Source of the DNA: Sphingomicrobium sp. XHP0239
Lineage (GTDB): Bacteria > Pseudomonadota > Alphaproteobacteria > Sphingomonadales > Sphingomonadaceae
Reading direction: 5' to 3'
Assembly (NCBI RefSeq): GCF_039555325.1
Contig: NZ_CP154608.1
Span: 682,001-746,000 of the forward strand
DNA: 64,000 nt
Positions 18,093 to 27,963 of this stretch are shown piece after piece. The notes under the pieces are model-generated. The model was not told the origin of the DNA. It saw nothing but the letters and a program-made list of their open reading frames with translations, and searched no databases. The first letter of the stretch is position 1. Each line of letters begins with the position of its first letter. The translations under genes and the position numbers were made by a program.

Positions 18093-18571
18093 TCGGCCAC
18101 GCGCTCAAATCGTTCACGCTCTGGGAATTTCTCAAGGCGCACGCCCTGACGCTGAAGTATTTCTTCAAGCCCAAGGCGACGATCAACTATCCGTACGAGA
18201 AGACGCCGCAGAGCCCGCGTTTCCGCGGAGAACATGCGCTGCGCCGCTATCCGAACGGCGAGGAACGGTGCATCGCGTGCAAGCTGTGCGAGGCGATCTG
18301 CCCCGCGCAGGCGATCACGATCGAGGCCGAGCCGCGCGAAGACAATTCGCGCCGGACGACGCGCTACGACATCGACATGGTCAAGTGCATCTATTGCGGG
18401 CTGTGCGCGGAAGCCTGTCCGGTCGATGCCGTGGTCGAGGGGCCGAACCTCGAATTCGCGACCGAGACCCGCGAGGAACTCTATTACGACAAGGCCAAAT
18501 TGCTTGAGAATGGCGACAAGTGGGAGCAGGCGATTGCCGCCAATCTTGCCGCCGATGCGCCCTACCGCTAG
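18089..18571 (+). CDS. nuoI: NADH-quinone oxidoreductase subunit I
   Basis: A 160-aa ferredoxin-like subunit binding two [4Fe-4S] clusters: [12 protein letters not shown] and [12 protein letters not shown]. It relays electrons to NuoB. The start is GTG at 18089 overlapping the nuoH stop (GTGA). The N terminus has an amphipathic membrane-contact segment ([16 protein letters not shown]). Confidence 0.96.
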   Translation: MIGHALKSFTLWEFLKAHALTLKYFFKPKATINYPYEKTPQSPRFRGEHALRRYPNGEERCIACKLCEAICPAQAITIEAEPREDNSRRTTRYDIDMVKCIYCGLCAEACPVDAVVEGPNLEFATETREELYYDKAKLLENGDKWEQAIAANLAADAPYR

Positions 18572-18573
18572 GG
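18546..18573 (+). promoter_or_regulatory. Possible internal promoter before nuoJ
   Basis: TTGCCG (18546-18551), 16 bp and CTAGGG (18568-18573) fit the promoter pattern of this window and lie in the only gap (24 bp) of the nuoG-N block. The TAG is the nuoI stop codon, so the match may be chance. Confidence 0.22.
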
Positions 18574-18595
18574 CGCGCTCCAAACCGGGGAATCA

Positions 18596-19198
18596 ATGAT
18601 CGGACCTTTCGCCTTCTACCTGTTCGCGAGCCTCGCCATCCTGTCGGCGTTGCTGGTCGTGTTCGCCCGCAATCCGGTGCATTCGGTGCTGTGGCTGATC
18701 GTCTCCTTCTTCAACGCGGCGGGGCTCATGATCCTGCTGGGCGCGGAGTTCATCGCGATCCTCGTGATCCTCGTCTACGTGGGCGCGGTCGCGGTCCTGT
18801 TCCTGTTCATCGTCATGATGCTCGACATCGATTTCGCGGGGCTGAGGAGCGGGTTCACGAAGAATCTGCCAATCGGGCTTTTGATCGCGCTCGTGCTGCT
18901 TGCGGAAATGTCGATCGCGGTACTGGCGAGCCGCGCGGGGCCGGTCATCGCCGATGCGCCGCCGCCGACGCGCCAGAGCAATATCGTGGCGTTCGGCGAG
19001 CTTCTCTACGGGCGCTATCTCGTTCCGTTCGAACTGTCGGGGCTCATCCTGCTCGTCGCGCTGATCGGCGCGGTGGTCCTGACGCATCGGTCGCGCGGCG
19101 ATGCCCGACCGCAGAAAGTCGATCGCCAGAACCGTCGTGATCCGAAGGAGGCGATCCGCATGACGCAGCCGAAGACAGGCGAGGGGGTCGAGCTGTGA
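18596..19198 (+). CDS. nuoJ: NADH-quinone oxidoreductase subunit J
   Basis: A 200-aa membrane subunit with five predicted helices. [51 protein letters not shown] contains the pi-bulge helix region typical of NuoJ (family described by these motifs in pieces such as ARNPVHSVL and [13 protein letters not shown]). The soluble C-terminal tail of about 35 residues is basic. The stop overlaps nuoK. Confidence 0.93.
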   Translation: MIGPFAFYLFASLAILSALLVVFARNPVHSVLWLIVSFFNAAGLMILLGAEFIAILVILVYVGAVAVLFLFIVMMLDIDFAGLRSGFTKNLPIGLLIALVLLAEMSIAVLASRAGPVIADAPPPTRQSNIVAFGELLYGRYLVPFELSGLILLVALIGAVVLTHRSRGDARPQKVDRQNRRDPKEAIRMTQPKTGEGVEL

Positions 19199-19500
19199 TC
19201 GGACTGGGCCATTATCTCGCGGTCGCTGCGGTGCTGTTCACCATCGGCGTGCTGGGCATCTTCCTCAATCGCCGCAACATCATCCTGATGCTGATGGCGA
19301 TCGAGCTCATCCTTCTGTCGGTGAATATCAATCTGGTCGCGTTCAGCGCCTTTCTGGGTGATCTGACGGGGCAGGTGTTCGCGATGTTCGTCCTGACCGT
19401 CGCCGCCGCCGAGGCCGCGATCGGTCTCGCGATCCTCGTCATCTTCTTCCGTCGCCGCGGTTCGATCGCGGTCGACGACGTCAACCGGATGAAGGGCTGA
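19195..19500 (+). CDS. nuoK: NADH-quinone oxidoreductase subunit K
   Basis: A 101-aa membrane subunit with three helices, part of the proton path next to NuoJ. The two buried glutamates are in [12 protein letters not shown] and [11 protein letters not shown], as in the family. The start is GTG, overlapping the nuoJ stop as GTGA. Confidence 0.95.
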   Translation: MIGLGHYLAVAAVLFTIGVLGIFLNRRNIILMLMAIELILLSVNINLVAFSAFLGDLTGQVFAMFVLTVAAAEAAIGLAILVIFFRRRGSIAVDDVNRMKG

Positions 19501-19503
19501 GAC

Positions 19504-21567
19504 GTGGCGCTTTCGATCCAGCTGATCGTTTTTCTGCCGCTGCTCGCCGCGATCGTGGCGGGACTCTTCGGGCGATACATGGGCAAGATGCCCGCGAAGG
19601 TCATCACCACCGGCGCGTTGTTCATCGCCTGCGCGTTGAGCTGGCCGATCTTCCTCGGCTTCCTATCGGGGGCGAACGAGGCGGCCGTCGTTCCGGTTCT
19701 CGACTGGATCAATTCGGGCGACATGCAGATCGATTGGGCGTTGCGCGTCGATAGTCTGACGGCCGTGATGCTGGTCGTGGTGACGACCGTGTCGAGCCTC
19801 GTTCACCTCTACAGCTGGGGCTACATGGAGGAAGATCCCTCGCAGCCCCGCTTCTTCGCCTATCTGTCGCTGTTCACTTTCGCGATGCTGATGCTGGTGA
19901 CCGCGGACAGCTTAGTGCAGATGTTCTTCGGATGGGAAGGCGTGGGCCTCGCCAGCTACCTTCTGATCGGCTTCTGGTATCACAAGCCGTCGGCCAACGC
20001 CGCTGCGATCAAGGCGTTCGTGGTCAACCGCGTCGGCGATTTCGGCTTCAGCCTCGGCATCTTTGCCTGCTTCCTCGTCTTCAACACGGTCAGCATTCCC
20101 GCGATCCTTGCGGCGGCGCCCGGCGAAGTCGGGTCGACGGTCGGGTTCGCCGGCATGAACGTCGATACGCTGACGCTGATTTGCGTGCTGCTGTTCATCG
20201 GTGCGATGGGCAAATCGGCGCAATTGGGGCTGCACACCTGGCTTCCCGACGCGATGGAGGGGCCGACGCCCGTTTCGGCGCTTATCCATGCCGCGACGAT
20301 GGTGACAGCGGGCGTGTTTATGGTGTGCCGCCTGTCGCCCTTGTTCGAGGTCGCGCCCGGCGCGCTCGACATGGTGACCTACGTCGGGGCGGCGACCGCG
20401 ATCTTCGCGGCGACGGTCGCGCTCGTCCAGACCGACATCAAGCGCGTGATCGCCTATTCGACCTGTTCGCAGCTCGGCTACATGTTCTTCGCTGCTGGCG
20501 TCGGTGCGTACGGCGCGGCCATGTTCCACCTGTTCACGCACGCCTTCTTCAAGGCGTTGCTGTTCCTCGGCGCGGGCAGCGTGATCCACGCGATGCATCA
20601 CGAACAGGACATGCGTTACTACGGCGCGCTCCGGAAAGAGATTCCGATCACCTTCTGGGCGATGATGCTGGGTACGCTGGCGATCACCGGGGTCGGTATT
20701 CCGGGCACCTATTTCGGCTTCGCGGGCTTCTTCTCAAAGGATGCCATCATCGAGAGCGCGTTCGCGGCGGGCACGGCGCCCGGCGGGTTCGCCTTCGTGG
20801 TCGGGATCACCGCCGCGCTATTGACCAGCTTCTACAGCTGGCGTCTGATCTTCCTGACCTTCTTCGGCAAGCCGCGGTGGGTCGGTTCGGAGCATATCGC
20901 ACACGCCAGCCACGACGCCGATCACGACGATCCGGCGCACGAGGAGAATGTCGACAGCGAAGATGTCGCGCCGGGTCTCGGACAGGTCGGCACTGCGGAT
21001 TATCATCCGCACGAAAGCCCCTGGTCGATGCTGGTGCCGCTGATCGTCCTGTCGATCGGCGCGGTGGCGGCAGGTTTCGCCTTTTACTATCCCTTCTTCG
21101 GGGTCGAGGAAGGCGCGGAATTCTGGGCCGGCAGTCTGGTCCACAACGAAGAACTGGTCGAAGCGGCGCATCACGTGCCCTTCTGGGTGAAGGCGTCGCC
21201 GGCGGTCGTGATGCTTCTCGGTCTGTACACGGCATGGAACAACTACATGCGCGATCCAACCGCACCTTCGCGCGTCGTCGCCAGCACCGGGGGGCTGTTC
21301 ACCTTCCTCAAGCACAAGTGGTATTTCGACGAATTGTATCATGCGATGTTCGTGAAGCCCTCGCTCGCCATCGGCCGCTTCTTCTGGCGCCGCGGTGACG
21401 AGCAGACGATCGACCGCTTCGGACCGCACGGCGCGGCGAGGCTCGTCGACTGGGGCAACGGCCTGACGACGCGCCTGCAGTCCGGCTATCTCTACAGCTA
21501 TGCGTTGGTCATGCTTCTGGGTCTGATCGCCGCGGCGAGCTGGGCTTTCTGGTGGGCGGGTCAGTGA
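19504..21567 (+). CDS. nuoL: NADH-quinone oxidoreductase subunit L
   Basis: A 687-aa antiporter-like proton-pumping subunit. [18 protein letters not shown], a lysine-bearing [37 protein letters not shown] and [18 protein letters not shown] are the conserved core. A histidine/aspartate-rich cytoplasmic loop lies near residues 460-500, and the long C-terminal lateral helix is present. The start is GTG at 19504, 3 bp after nuoK. Confidence 0.96.
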   Translation: MALSIQLIVFLPLLAAIVAGLFGRYMGKMPAKVITTGALFIACALSWPIFLGFLSGANEAAVVPVLDWINSGDMQIDWALRVDSLTAVMLVVVTTVSSLVHLYSWGYMEEDPSQPRFFAYLSLFTFAMLMLVTADSLVQMFFGWEGVGLASYLLIGFWYHKPSANAAAIKAFVVNRVGDFGFSLGIFACFLVFNTVSIPAILAAAPGEVGSTVGFAGMNVDTLTLICVLLFIGAMGKSAQLGLHTWLPDAMEGPTPVSALIHAATMVTAGVFMVCRLSPLFEVAPGALDMVTYVGAATAIFAATVALVQTDIKRVIAYSTCSQLGYMFFAAGVGAYGAAMFHLFTHAFFKALLFLGAGSVIHAMHHEQDMRYYGALRKEIPITFWAMMLGTLAITGVGIPGTYFGFAGFFSKDAIIESAFAAGTAPGGFAFVVGITAALLTSFYSWRLIFLTFFGKPRWVGSEHIAHASHDADHDDPAHEENVDSEDVAPGLGQVGTADYHPHESPWSMLVPLIVLSIGAVAAGFAFYYPFFGVEEGAEFWAGSLVHNEELVEAAHHVPFWVKASPAVVMLLGLYTAWNNYMRDPTAPSRVVASTGGLFTFLKHKWYFDELYHAMFVKPSLAIGRFFWRRGDEQTIDRFGPHGAARLVDWGNGLTTRLQSGYLYSYALVMLLGLIAAASWAFWWAGQ

Positions 21568-23114
21568 TGGACGGGCTTCCCATTCTTTCGGCGCTGATCG
21601 CCATTCCGGCCATCGCGGGCGTGATGGTGCTCTTCTTGGGCGCGAACGGAGCCCGTTGGACGGCGTTGCTGGCGACGCTCGTCAACCTGGCGCTCGGCAT
21701 TGCCATGTGGCTGGCCTTCGATATCGGCGGCGAGCGGTGGCAGTTCCAGGAATATTGGTCGATCGGCGACGCGCCTCTCGCACCGGCGTGGGCACTCGGG
21801 ATCGACGGCATCGCGCTGATGCTGATCATGTTGAGCGTTTTCCTGATGCCGATCTGCATCGGGGCAAGCTGGCGCGCGATCCAGCATCGTGTCCCCGAAT
21901 ATATGAGCGCCTTCCTGTTCATCGAGGCGCTGATCATCGGTGTGTTCGCGGCGCAGGACCTCCTCTTGTTCTACATCTTCTTCGAGGGTGGCCTCATTCC
22001 GATGTATCTCGTCATCGGCATCTGGGGCGGTGCGGAGAAGATCAAGGCGGCGTACAAGTTCTTCCTGTACACGCTGCTCGGCTCGCTTCTGATGTTGATC
22101 GCGATCATCTACATGGTGCTCGAGACGGGTACGACCTACATCCCGACCTTGATGGAGGCGGACTTTCCCGCGGGCGTCCAGTGGTGGCTGTGGCTCGCTT
22201 TCTTCGCCAGCTTCGCCGTGAAGATGCCGATGTGGCCGGTCCACACCTGGCTTCCCGACGCGCACGTGCAGGCGCCCACCGCGGGGTCGGTCATTCTGGC
22301 GGGCGTTCTGCTGAAATTGGGCGGATACGGCTTCATCCGGTTCAGCCTGCCGATGTTCCCTGACGCCAGCGCGACCTTCGTGCCGCTCGTCTTCATCCTC
22401 AGCGGGATTGCAGTCGTCTACACCAGCCTCGTGGCGCTGGTGCAGAAGGACATGAAGAAGCTCATCGCCTATTCCTCCGTCGCGCACATGGCGTTCGTGA
22501 CCTTCGGCCTGTTCGCCTTCAATCGGCAGGGCATCGAGGGCGCGATGGTCGTCATGCTCAGCCACGGCCTGGTTTCGGGCGCGTTGTTCCTGTGCGTGGG
22601 TGTCATTTACGATCGGATGCATACCAAGGAGATCGCGAAGTACGGCGGGCTCGCGAACAACATGCCGGGCTATGCGCTCGTGTTCCTGCTGTTCACGATG
22701 GCGTCGATCGGGTTACCGGGCACCTCGGGCTTCGTCGGGGAATTCCTCGCTCTGGTCGGCACGTACGAGATGTCGACCTGGGGCGCGGTCGTCGCGACGA
22801 CGGGGATCATCCTCGGCGCGGGCTACATGCTCTGGCTCTATTGGCGCATCTGCTATGGCGCCGCGCGGACCGAACAGGCGGCGACACTGGTCGATCTCGA
22901 CCGGCGCGAATGGGCGTTGCTTCTGCCGATCGCGCTCGTCGTCCTGTGGATGGGCGTCTATCCCGAAAGTTTCCTCAAACCCATGCGCGCCGACGTCGGC
23001 TATCTCCTCGAACGGATCGAGCCGAGCGCGGTGCATTTCGACATGCGTCCGACCGAAGGCACGGGAGCGCCCTCGGCGGAAGCCGCAGCGGCTCGATTGG
23101 GTGAGACCGAATGA
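21567..23114 (+). CDS. nuoM: NADH-quinone oxidoreductase subunit M
   Basis: A 515-aa antiporter-like membrane subunit. FYIFFEGGLIPMYLVIGIWGG, KMPMWPVHTWLPDAHVQAPTAGSVILAGVLLKLGGYG and KKLIAYSSVAHMAFV contain the conserved glutamate, lysines and histidine of the proton path. The ATG at 21567 overlaps the nuoL stop by one base; in-frame alternatives at 21552 and 21564 are less likely. The C terminus ends with an alanine-rich tail that overlaps nuoN as ATGA. Confidence 0.95.
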   Translation: MDGLPILSALIAIPAIAGVMVLFLGANGARWTALLATLVNLALGIAMWLAFDIGGERWQFQEYWSIGDAPLAPAWALGIDGIALMLIMLSVFLMPICIGASWRAIQHRVPEYMSAFLFIEALIIGVFAAQDLLLFYIFFEGGLIPMYLVIGIWGGAEKIKAAYKFFLYTLLGSLLMLIAIIYMVLETGTTYIPTLMEADFPAGVQWWLWLAFFASFAVKMPMWPVHTWLPDAHVQAPTAGSVILAGVLLKLGGYGFIRFSLPMFPDASATFVPLVFILSGIAVVYTSLVALVQKDMKKLIAYSSVAHMAFVTFGLFAFNRQGIEGAMVVMLSHGLVSGALFLCVGVIYDRMHTKEIAKYGGLANNMPGYALVFLLFTMASIGLPGTSGFVGEFLALVGTYEMSTWGAVVATTGIILGAGYMLWLYWRICYGAARTEQAATLVDLDRREWALLLPIALVVLWMGVYPESFLKPMRADVGYLLERIEPSAVHFDMRPTEGTGAPSAEAAAARLGETE

Positions 23115-24550
23115 ACTATAATTTCGCCGCCATCCTGCCCGAACTGATCCTGATTTTCGGGGAGCCGATCCTGATGCTCACCGCGTCCACGATGGGTGCG
23201 CGGGCCACGAAGATCACCACGTTCGGGACCATCGCGCTGCTCGTCGCCGCGTTGATTGCCGCCATCTTCACGACCGAACCGTCGAGCGGCGGGACCTTGT
23301 TCCTCGGACTTCTGTCCGCCGACCCCTTCGCCGTATACGGCAAGGTGCTCATCTATGCCTCCGCGATCGTCGCGATCCTTGCCGCGGACCGTTGGTTCGG
23401 AAAGGCGGAGGAGCACGGGCCCGAATATCCGGTGCTGATCCTGCTCGCCACGGTGGGCATGAGCGTCATGGTCTCGGCCACCAACCTCATTACCCTCTAC
23501 GTCGGACTCGAGCTCAACAGCCTGGCTGCCTACATTCTTGCCAGCTATCGCCGCACCGATGCGCGTTCGGCCGAGGCGGGGCTCAAATATTTCGTCCTCG
23601 GGGCGCTTGCCTCGGGGATCCTGCTCTACGGCATCAGTCTAGTGTACGGTTTTACCGGCACCACCGCATTCCCCGGCATCGCCGCGGCCTTCGGTCGCGA
23701 GGAACTCGGGCTCGGGCTGCTGTTCGGACTCGTTTTTACGATGGCGGGACTGGCGTTCAAGATCAGTGCCGTGCCGTTCCACATGTGGACGCCCGACGTC
23801 TACGAAGGAGCACCGACGCCGGTCACCACTTTCTTCGCCAGTGCACCCAAGGTCGCCGCCGTCTTGCTTGCGGTCCGAGTCTGCTTCGAAGCACTGGGTC
23901 CGGCGGTGGATGCGTGGCGGCAGATCGTCGTCTTCGCAGCCCTGGCATCGATCTTCCTCGGTGCCATCGCGGCCTACGGTCAGACCAACATCAAGCGCCT
24001 GCTGGCCTATAGCTCGATCAACAATATCGGCTTCGTCCTCGTGGGTCTCGCCGCCGGAACGCCCGAAGGGGCGAGTGCGGTGCTTTTTTACCTGGCGGTC
24101 TATGTCGCGATGACGCTGGGCGCGTTCCTCGTGGTTCTCAATCTGACCGACGAACAGGGCAATCCGGTCGAGGATATTGGACGGTTGCGGGGTCTATCCA
24201 CTCATCAACCGGCGATGGCCTTCGCGATGCTCTTTTTCATGTTCAGTCTCGCCGGCATCCCGCCTTTCCTGGGCTTCTACCCCAAGCTTCTCGTCTTCAC
24301 CGCGGCCGTCGATGCCGGACTGTTCCCGTTCGCGGCCGCGGCGGCGGTGGGGGCGGTCGTCGGCGCGTTCTACTACATCAAGATCGTCAAGATCATGTTC
24401 TTCGACGAAGCTAAAGCGAGGCTCTCCAGCTTCAGGGGCGCGGAAGCCGCGATCATCGCGCTTCTCGCGCTGTTCGTATCGCCGGCGGGCTTCCTATTGA
24501 TCGGACCGCTAGGTGAATGGTCCAACCGGGCAGCGGCGGCGCTGTTCTGA
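23111..24550 (+). CDS. nuoN: NADH-quinone oxidoreductase subunit N
   Basis: A 479-aa antiporter-like subunit, the last nuo gene. LYVGLELNSLAAYILASYRR (glutamate), a GLKYFVLGALASGILLYG-type segment, FKISAVPFHMWTPDVYEGAPTPVTTFFA and KRLLAYSSINNIGFVL are typical. The 3' end overlaps the likely birA start by 34 bases, suggesting that birA and the following genes continue the operon. Confidence 0.95.
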   Translation: MNYNFAAILPELILIFGEPILMLTASTMGARATKITTFGTIALLVAALIAAIFTTEPSSGGTLFLGLLSADPFAVYGKVLIYASAIVAILAADRWFGKAEEHGPEYPVLILLATVGMSVMVSATNLITLYVGLELNSLAAYILASYRRTDARSAEAGLKYFVLGALASGILLYGISLVYGFTGTTAFPGIAAAFGREELGLGLLFGLVFTMAGLAFKISAVPFHMWTPDVYEGAPTPVTTFFASAPKVAAVLLAVRVCFEALGPAVDAWRQIVVFAALASIFLGAIAAYGQTNIKRLLAYSSINNIGFVLVGLAAGTPEGASAVLFYLAVYVAMTLGAFLVVLNLTDEQGNPVEDIGRLRGLSTHQPAMAFAMLFFMFSLAGIPPFLGFYPKLLVFTAAVDAGLFPFAAAAAVGAVVGAFYYIKIVKIMFFDEAKARLSSFRGAEAAIIALLALFVSPAGFLLIGPLGEWSNRAAAALF

Positions 24551-25260
24551 GTAGAATCCGCATCATCGACGTCACCGGGTCGACCAACAGCGACCTGCTT
24601 GCCAGCGACACGGCCGCGGAAGGCGACTGGCTGATCACGCGACGGCAGGATGCCGGCCGCGGTCGACAGGGTCGCGACTGGAAGGGGCTCGACGGAAACT
24701 TCTTCGGATCGACCCTCGTCGAACTCGAACGCGACGATGCCAAGGCCGCGACTCTGTCGCTGGTCGCGGGGCTTGCGTTGCTCGACGCAGTGGAACTGGC
24801 CGCGCCCGGCGCCGACCTCATGCTCAAATGGCCGAACGACCTGATGCTCGGCGATGGCAAGCTGGCGGGCATCCTGCTTGAACGGTCGGGGAACAGGGTC
24901 GTCGCAGGGTTCGGCGTCAATCTCGCCGCCGCCCCGGACATCGAAGGCAAGACCACCGCCTCGCTCTCGGAGCGGGTGAAGATGGCGCCGCAGGCGTTCG
25001 CTCCGCTGCTCGCCGGTTCGTTCGCGCGCATGCTGGCGGCGTGGCGGTCCTCCCCGACCAGCGCGATCGTCATGGCATGGATGCAGCGCGGGCATCCGAT
25101 CGGGACGCCGCTGACGGTTCACGACGAGAGCGGTTCGCCGCGCGAAGGCGTTTTCGCGGGCCTCAACGACGGCGGCGCCCTGATGCTCGAAACGCCCGAG
25201 GAGTTGCTGATCGTGCGCGCGGGAGACGTCAGTCTCGCCAGCGGCACGTCGAGAGCGTAA
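24517..25260 (+). CDS. birA: Biotin--[acetyl-CoA-carboxylase] ligase
   Basis: A 247-aa enzyme that activates biotin as biotinyl-AMP and attaches it to biotin carboxyl carrier protein. VTGSTNSDLLA, the biotin-loop DAGRGRQGRDW and LKWPNDLMLGDGKLAGILLE are the family motifs. No DNA-binding N-terminal domain is present, so it is the monofunctional form. The only ATG before the core is at 24517, inside nuoN; a CTG at 24547 overlapping the nuoN stop is an alternative. Confidence 0.9.
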   Translation: MVQPGSGGAVLSRIRIIDVTGSTNSDLLASDTAAEGDWLITRRQDAGRGRQGRDWKGLDGNFFGSTLVELERDDAKAATLSLVAGLALLDAVELAAPGADLMLKWPNDLMLGDGKLAGILLERSGNRVVAGFGVNLAAAPDIEGKTTASLSERVKMAPQAFAPLLAGSFARMLAAWRSSPTSAIVMAWMQRGHPIGTPLTVHDESGSPREGVFAGLNDGGALMLETPEELLIVRAGDVSLASGTSRA

Positions 25261-25269
25261 GGCGGGCCC

Positions 25270-26049
25270 ATGCTGCTCGCCGTCGATGTCGGAAATACCA
25301 ATGTCGTCTTCGCTCTCTGCGAGGGTGAGGACGTGCGGGCACGATGGCGGATCGCCACCGATCCGCGCCGGACCGCCGATGAATATGCGGTCTGGCTCAA
25401 GCAGCTTCTCGAGCTCGATGGTCTGTCGTTCGACGATGTGAACGCCATGATCGTCGGAACGGTCGTCCCGCGTGCCATCCATAATCTCAACATGCTGGCG
25501 CAGCGCTACGTTAAAACCGATCTGATCGTGGCGGGGCAGGGCGATGCGCAATGGCCGCTCGAGATCGACGTCGACGAGCCGCAGAACCTGGGCGCGGATC
25601 GTGCGCTCAATGCCGTCGCTGCGCACGCGACCCACGAGGGCGATCTCATCATCATCGATTTCGGAACGGCGACGACGTTCGACGTCGTCGACTATTCAGG
25701 CGCCTACAAGGGCGGCGTCATCGCGCCCGGCGTCAATCTCAGTCTTGATGCGTTGGTCGGAAAGACCGCCCAGTTACCCCGTATCGCGATCGAGCGACCC
25801 GCCGACGACAGCGTGATCGGAACCACCACGACGGGTCAGATGCTGATCGGCGTCTATTGGGGTTATGTCAGTATGATCGAGGGGCTGATCGCACGCACCC
25901 GCGCGGAAATCGGCCGACCTGCCAAAGTCATCGCGACCGGCGGGCTGGCGGCCCTGTTCGACGAGATCGACGGATTGTTCGATCATGTCGATTTCGAACT
26001 CACCCTTCGCGGCCTCATTCAACTTCACCAGCAGGCGACCCGCACATGA
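25270..26049 (+). CDS. coaX: Type III pantothenate kinase
   Basis: A 259-aa kinase of the ASKHA fold catalysing the first step of coenzyme A synthesis. [15 protein letters not shown] (phosphate-binding), [24 protein letters not shown] and [15 protein letters not shown] are the standard motifs. The ATG stands 9 bp after birA, and its stop overlaps the RNase J start as ATGA. Confidence 0.95.
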   Translation: MLLAVDVGNTNVVFALCEGEDVRARWRIATDPRRTADEYAVWLKQLLELDGLSFDDVNAMIVGTVVPRAIHNLNMLAQRYVKTDLIVAGQGDAQWPLEIDVDEPQNLGADRALNAVAAHATHEGDLIIIDFGTATTFDVVDYSGAYKGGVIAPGVNLSLDALVGKTAQLPRIAIERPADDSVIGTTTTGQMLIGVYWGYVSMIEGLIARTRAEIGRPAKVIATGGLAALFDEIDGLFDHVDFELTLRGLIQLHQQATRT

Positions 26050-27680
26050 CACCCGGCGACGAACTTCTTTTCCTGGCGCTCGGTGGATCGGGCGAGATCG
26101 GCATGAACGTCAATCTCTACGGATGCCGCGGCAAATGGCTGATGGTCGATCTCGGCCTGACGTTCGCCGATCCCTATTATCCCGGCGTCGACCTGATCCT
26201 CCCCGATCTCGAGTTCATCGAGGAGCGTCAGGACGAACTGGTCGGCATCGTGCTGACGCATGGGCACGAGGACCATATCGGCGCGATCCCCTATCTTGCC
26301 GACGAATTGCAGGTTCCGCTCTACGCGACGCCGTTCACGGCGCGGTTGATCGAGGAAAAGCTGGAGGCAGAGGGGCTGACCGGGCAGGTCGAGATCAACC
26401 ATATCGATCGGGACGGGCATATCGCGCTCGACCCCTTCGACGTGCGCTTCGTGGCGCTGTCCCATTCGATCCCCGAAGGAAACGGGGTGCTGATCGACAC
26501 CCCTTACGGAAAGATCTTCCACACGGGGGATTGGAAGATCGACGAAACGCCCGTGCTGGGCACGCCGACCGGCGACGTTGCGATGACCGCGATCGGAGAC
26601 GAGGGGGTCTTGGCCTTGGTTTGCGATAGCACCAATGTCTTCACCGACGCCCCGTCGGGCAGCGAAATGGGCGTCTACGAAGGCTTGAAAGAAAGTATCG
26701 CCGCGGCCAGCGGACGCGTTTTCGTGACCACCTTTGCATCCAACGCCGCGAGGCTGGAAACTCTTGGCCGGATCGCGCGCGAAACGGGCCGGACGGTCTG
26801 CGTCGCGGGGCGAAGTCTCGACCGGATCCTCCGCGTCGCGCAGTCGAGCGGATACCTCCAGGATTTCCCCAGCCCCGTCCGGTTCAACGAGGCGATGCAA
26901 TTGCCGCGAAACAAGGTGCTGATCATCGGCACGGGCGGACAGGGCGAACCGCGCGCGGCGTTGGCCCGGATCGCGCGGGGAGACCACGACATCAAGCTGG
27001 CGAAGGGGGACACGGTCATCTTCTCGTCCAAGCAGATTCCCGGCAACGAAGTGGCGATTGGCCGGATCATGAACAATCTCAGTGACCTGGAAGTCGAGAT
27101 CGTCACCGAGAAGCAGCATCATGTCCACGTGTCTGGTCATCCAGGACGGCCCGAGCTGCGGCAGATGTACGACTGGATCCGGCCCCATATCCTCATCCCC
27201 GTTCATGGCGAGAACCGGCACATGCGCGAGCAGGCGCGTCTCGGCGCGGCGAGCGGCATTCCGCACAACGTCTATCAGGTGAATGGCGAAGTCGTGAAAC
27301 TGGCTCCCGGAAAGCCTGAAAAGGTCGATCATGTGCGCACCGGTCGCCTCGTCCTCGACGGCGACGTGATCCTTCCGGCCGACGGCGATACGATGAACAA
27401 GAGGCGCAAGATCGGTCACAACGGCGTGATTGCGGTCGCTCTGGGTCTAGACGCGAAGGGACGCCTGACGGGCGAGCCCGAGGTTCGCGCTCTGGGTGTG
27501 CCGGTCGAATCCGACGCCGAGGATTTTGTTGCCGACCTCGCCAACAGCGCGGCCAAGGCGTTCGAACCGCGCCGCGAGCTCGACGATGCGCTGGAAAAGG
27601 TACGGATCGCGGTACGCCGCTGCGCCTTCACCTGGACGGGCAAGAAGCCGATCGTCGAAGTGATGGCGGTAGGCGGATAG
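26046..27680 (+). CDS. rnj: Ribonuclease J
   Basis: A 544-aa metallo-beta-lactamase/beta-CASP ribonuclease with 5'-3' exonuclease and endonuclease activity. [15 protein letters not shown] holds the zinc ligands, with [17 protein letters not shown], the beta-CASP motif [10 protein letters not shown] and [10 protein letters not shown]. The length is usual for the alphaproteobacterial type. Order birA-coaX-rnj-DUF1467 after nuo is a known alphaproteobacterial arrangement. Confidence 0.95.
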   Translation: MTPGDELLFLALGGSGEIGMNVNLYGCRGKWLMVDLGLTFADPYYPGVDLILPDLEFIEERQDELVGIVLTHGHEDHIGAIPYLADELQVPLYATPFTARLIEEKLEAEGLTGQVEINHIDRDGHIALDPFDVRFVALSHSIPEGNGVLIDTPYGKIFHTGDWKIDETPVLGTPTGDVAMTAIGDEGVLALVCDSTNVFTDAPSGSEMGVYEGLKESIAAASGRVFVTTFASNAARLETLGRIARETGRTVCVAGRSLDRILRVAQSSGYLQDFPSPVRFNEAMQLPRNKVLIIGTGGQGEPRAALARIARGDHDIKLAKGDTVIFSSKQIPGNEVAIGRIMNNLSDLEVEIVTEKQHHVHVSGHPGRPELRQMYDWIRPHILIPVHGENRHMREQARLGAASGIPHNVYQVNGEVVKLAPGKPEKVDHVRTGRLVLDGDVILPADGDTMNKRRKIGHNGVIAVALGLDAKGRLTGEPEVRALGVPVESDAEDFVADLANSAAKAFEPRRELDDALEKVRIAVRRCAFTWTGKKPIVEVMAVGG

Positions 27681-27690
27681 GAACCGGTCC

Positions 27691-27954
27691 GTGGAACCCG
27701 TCTCGATCCTTGCGATCTTCTTTCTGGTGTTCGTCTTCGCCGCGTTCGTCACCCTCCCGATCGGCGTTCGGACCGATCAGGAAATGGGAGAGGAACTGAT
27801 CCCCGGACAGGCGGAAAGCGCGCCGCACCGGTTCGATCTGCCCCGGCATCTTGTCCGGGCAGCGGTGATCGCGTTGCCGCTCACCGCGCTGATCGTCGCC
27901 AATCTCATCTATGGGTGGGTCACGACCGACATGCTGGGTTTCCCCCGCTTCTAG
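27691..27954 (+). CDS. DUF1467 family membrane protein
   Basis: An 87-aa protein with two membrane helices (about 4-24 and 56-77). The motif FVTLPIGVRTDQEMGEE after the first helix is characteristic of DUF1467. The start is GTG, 10 bp after rnj. The function is unknown. It ends 9 bp before the convergent coiled-coil gene. Confidence 0.85.
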   Translation: MEPVSILAIFFLVFVFAAFVTLPIGVRTDQEMGEELIPGQAESAPHRFDLPRHLVRAAVIALPLTALIVANLIYGWVTTDMLGFPRF

Positions 27955-27963
27955 CTCTTCGGC

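Noticed and set aside
18546..18573. Internal nuoJ promoter as a full finding
   Set aside because: The -10 coincides with a stop codon in a 24-bp gap; kept only as a low-confidence feature.
23331..23340. Palindrome CCGTATACGG, also at 30150-30159
   Set aside because: Both copies lie inside coding sequence and differ from the fda/pckA operators, so chance is the simpler explanation.
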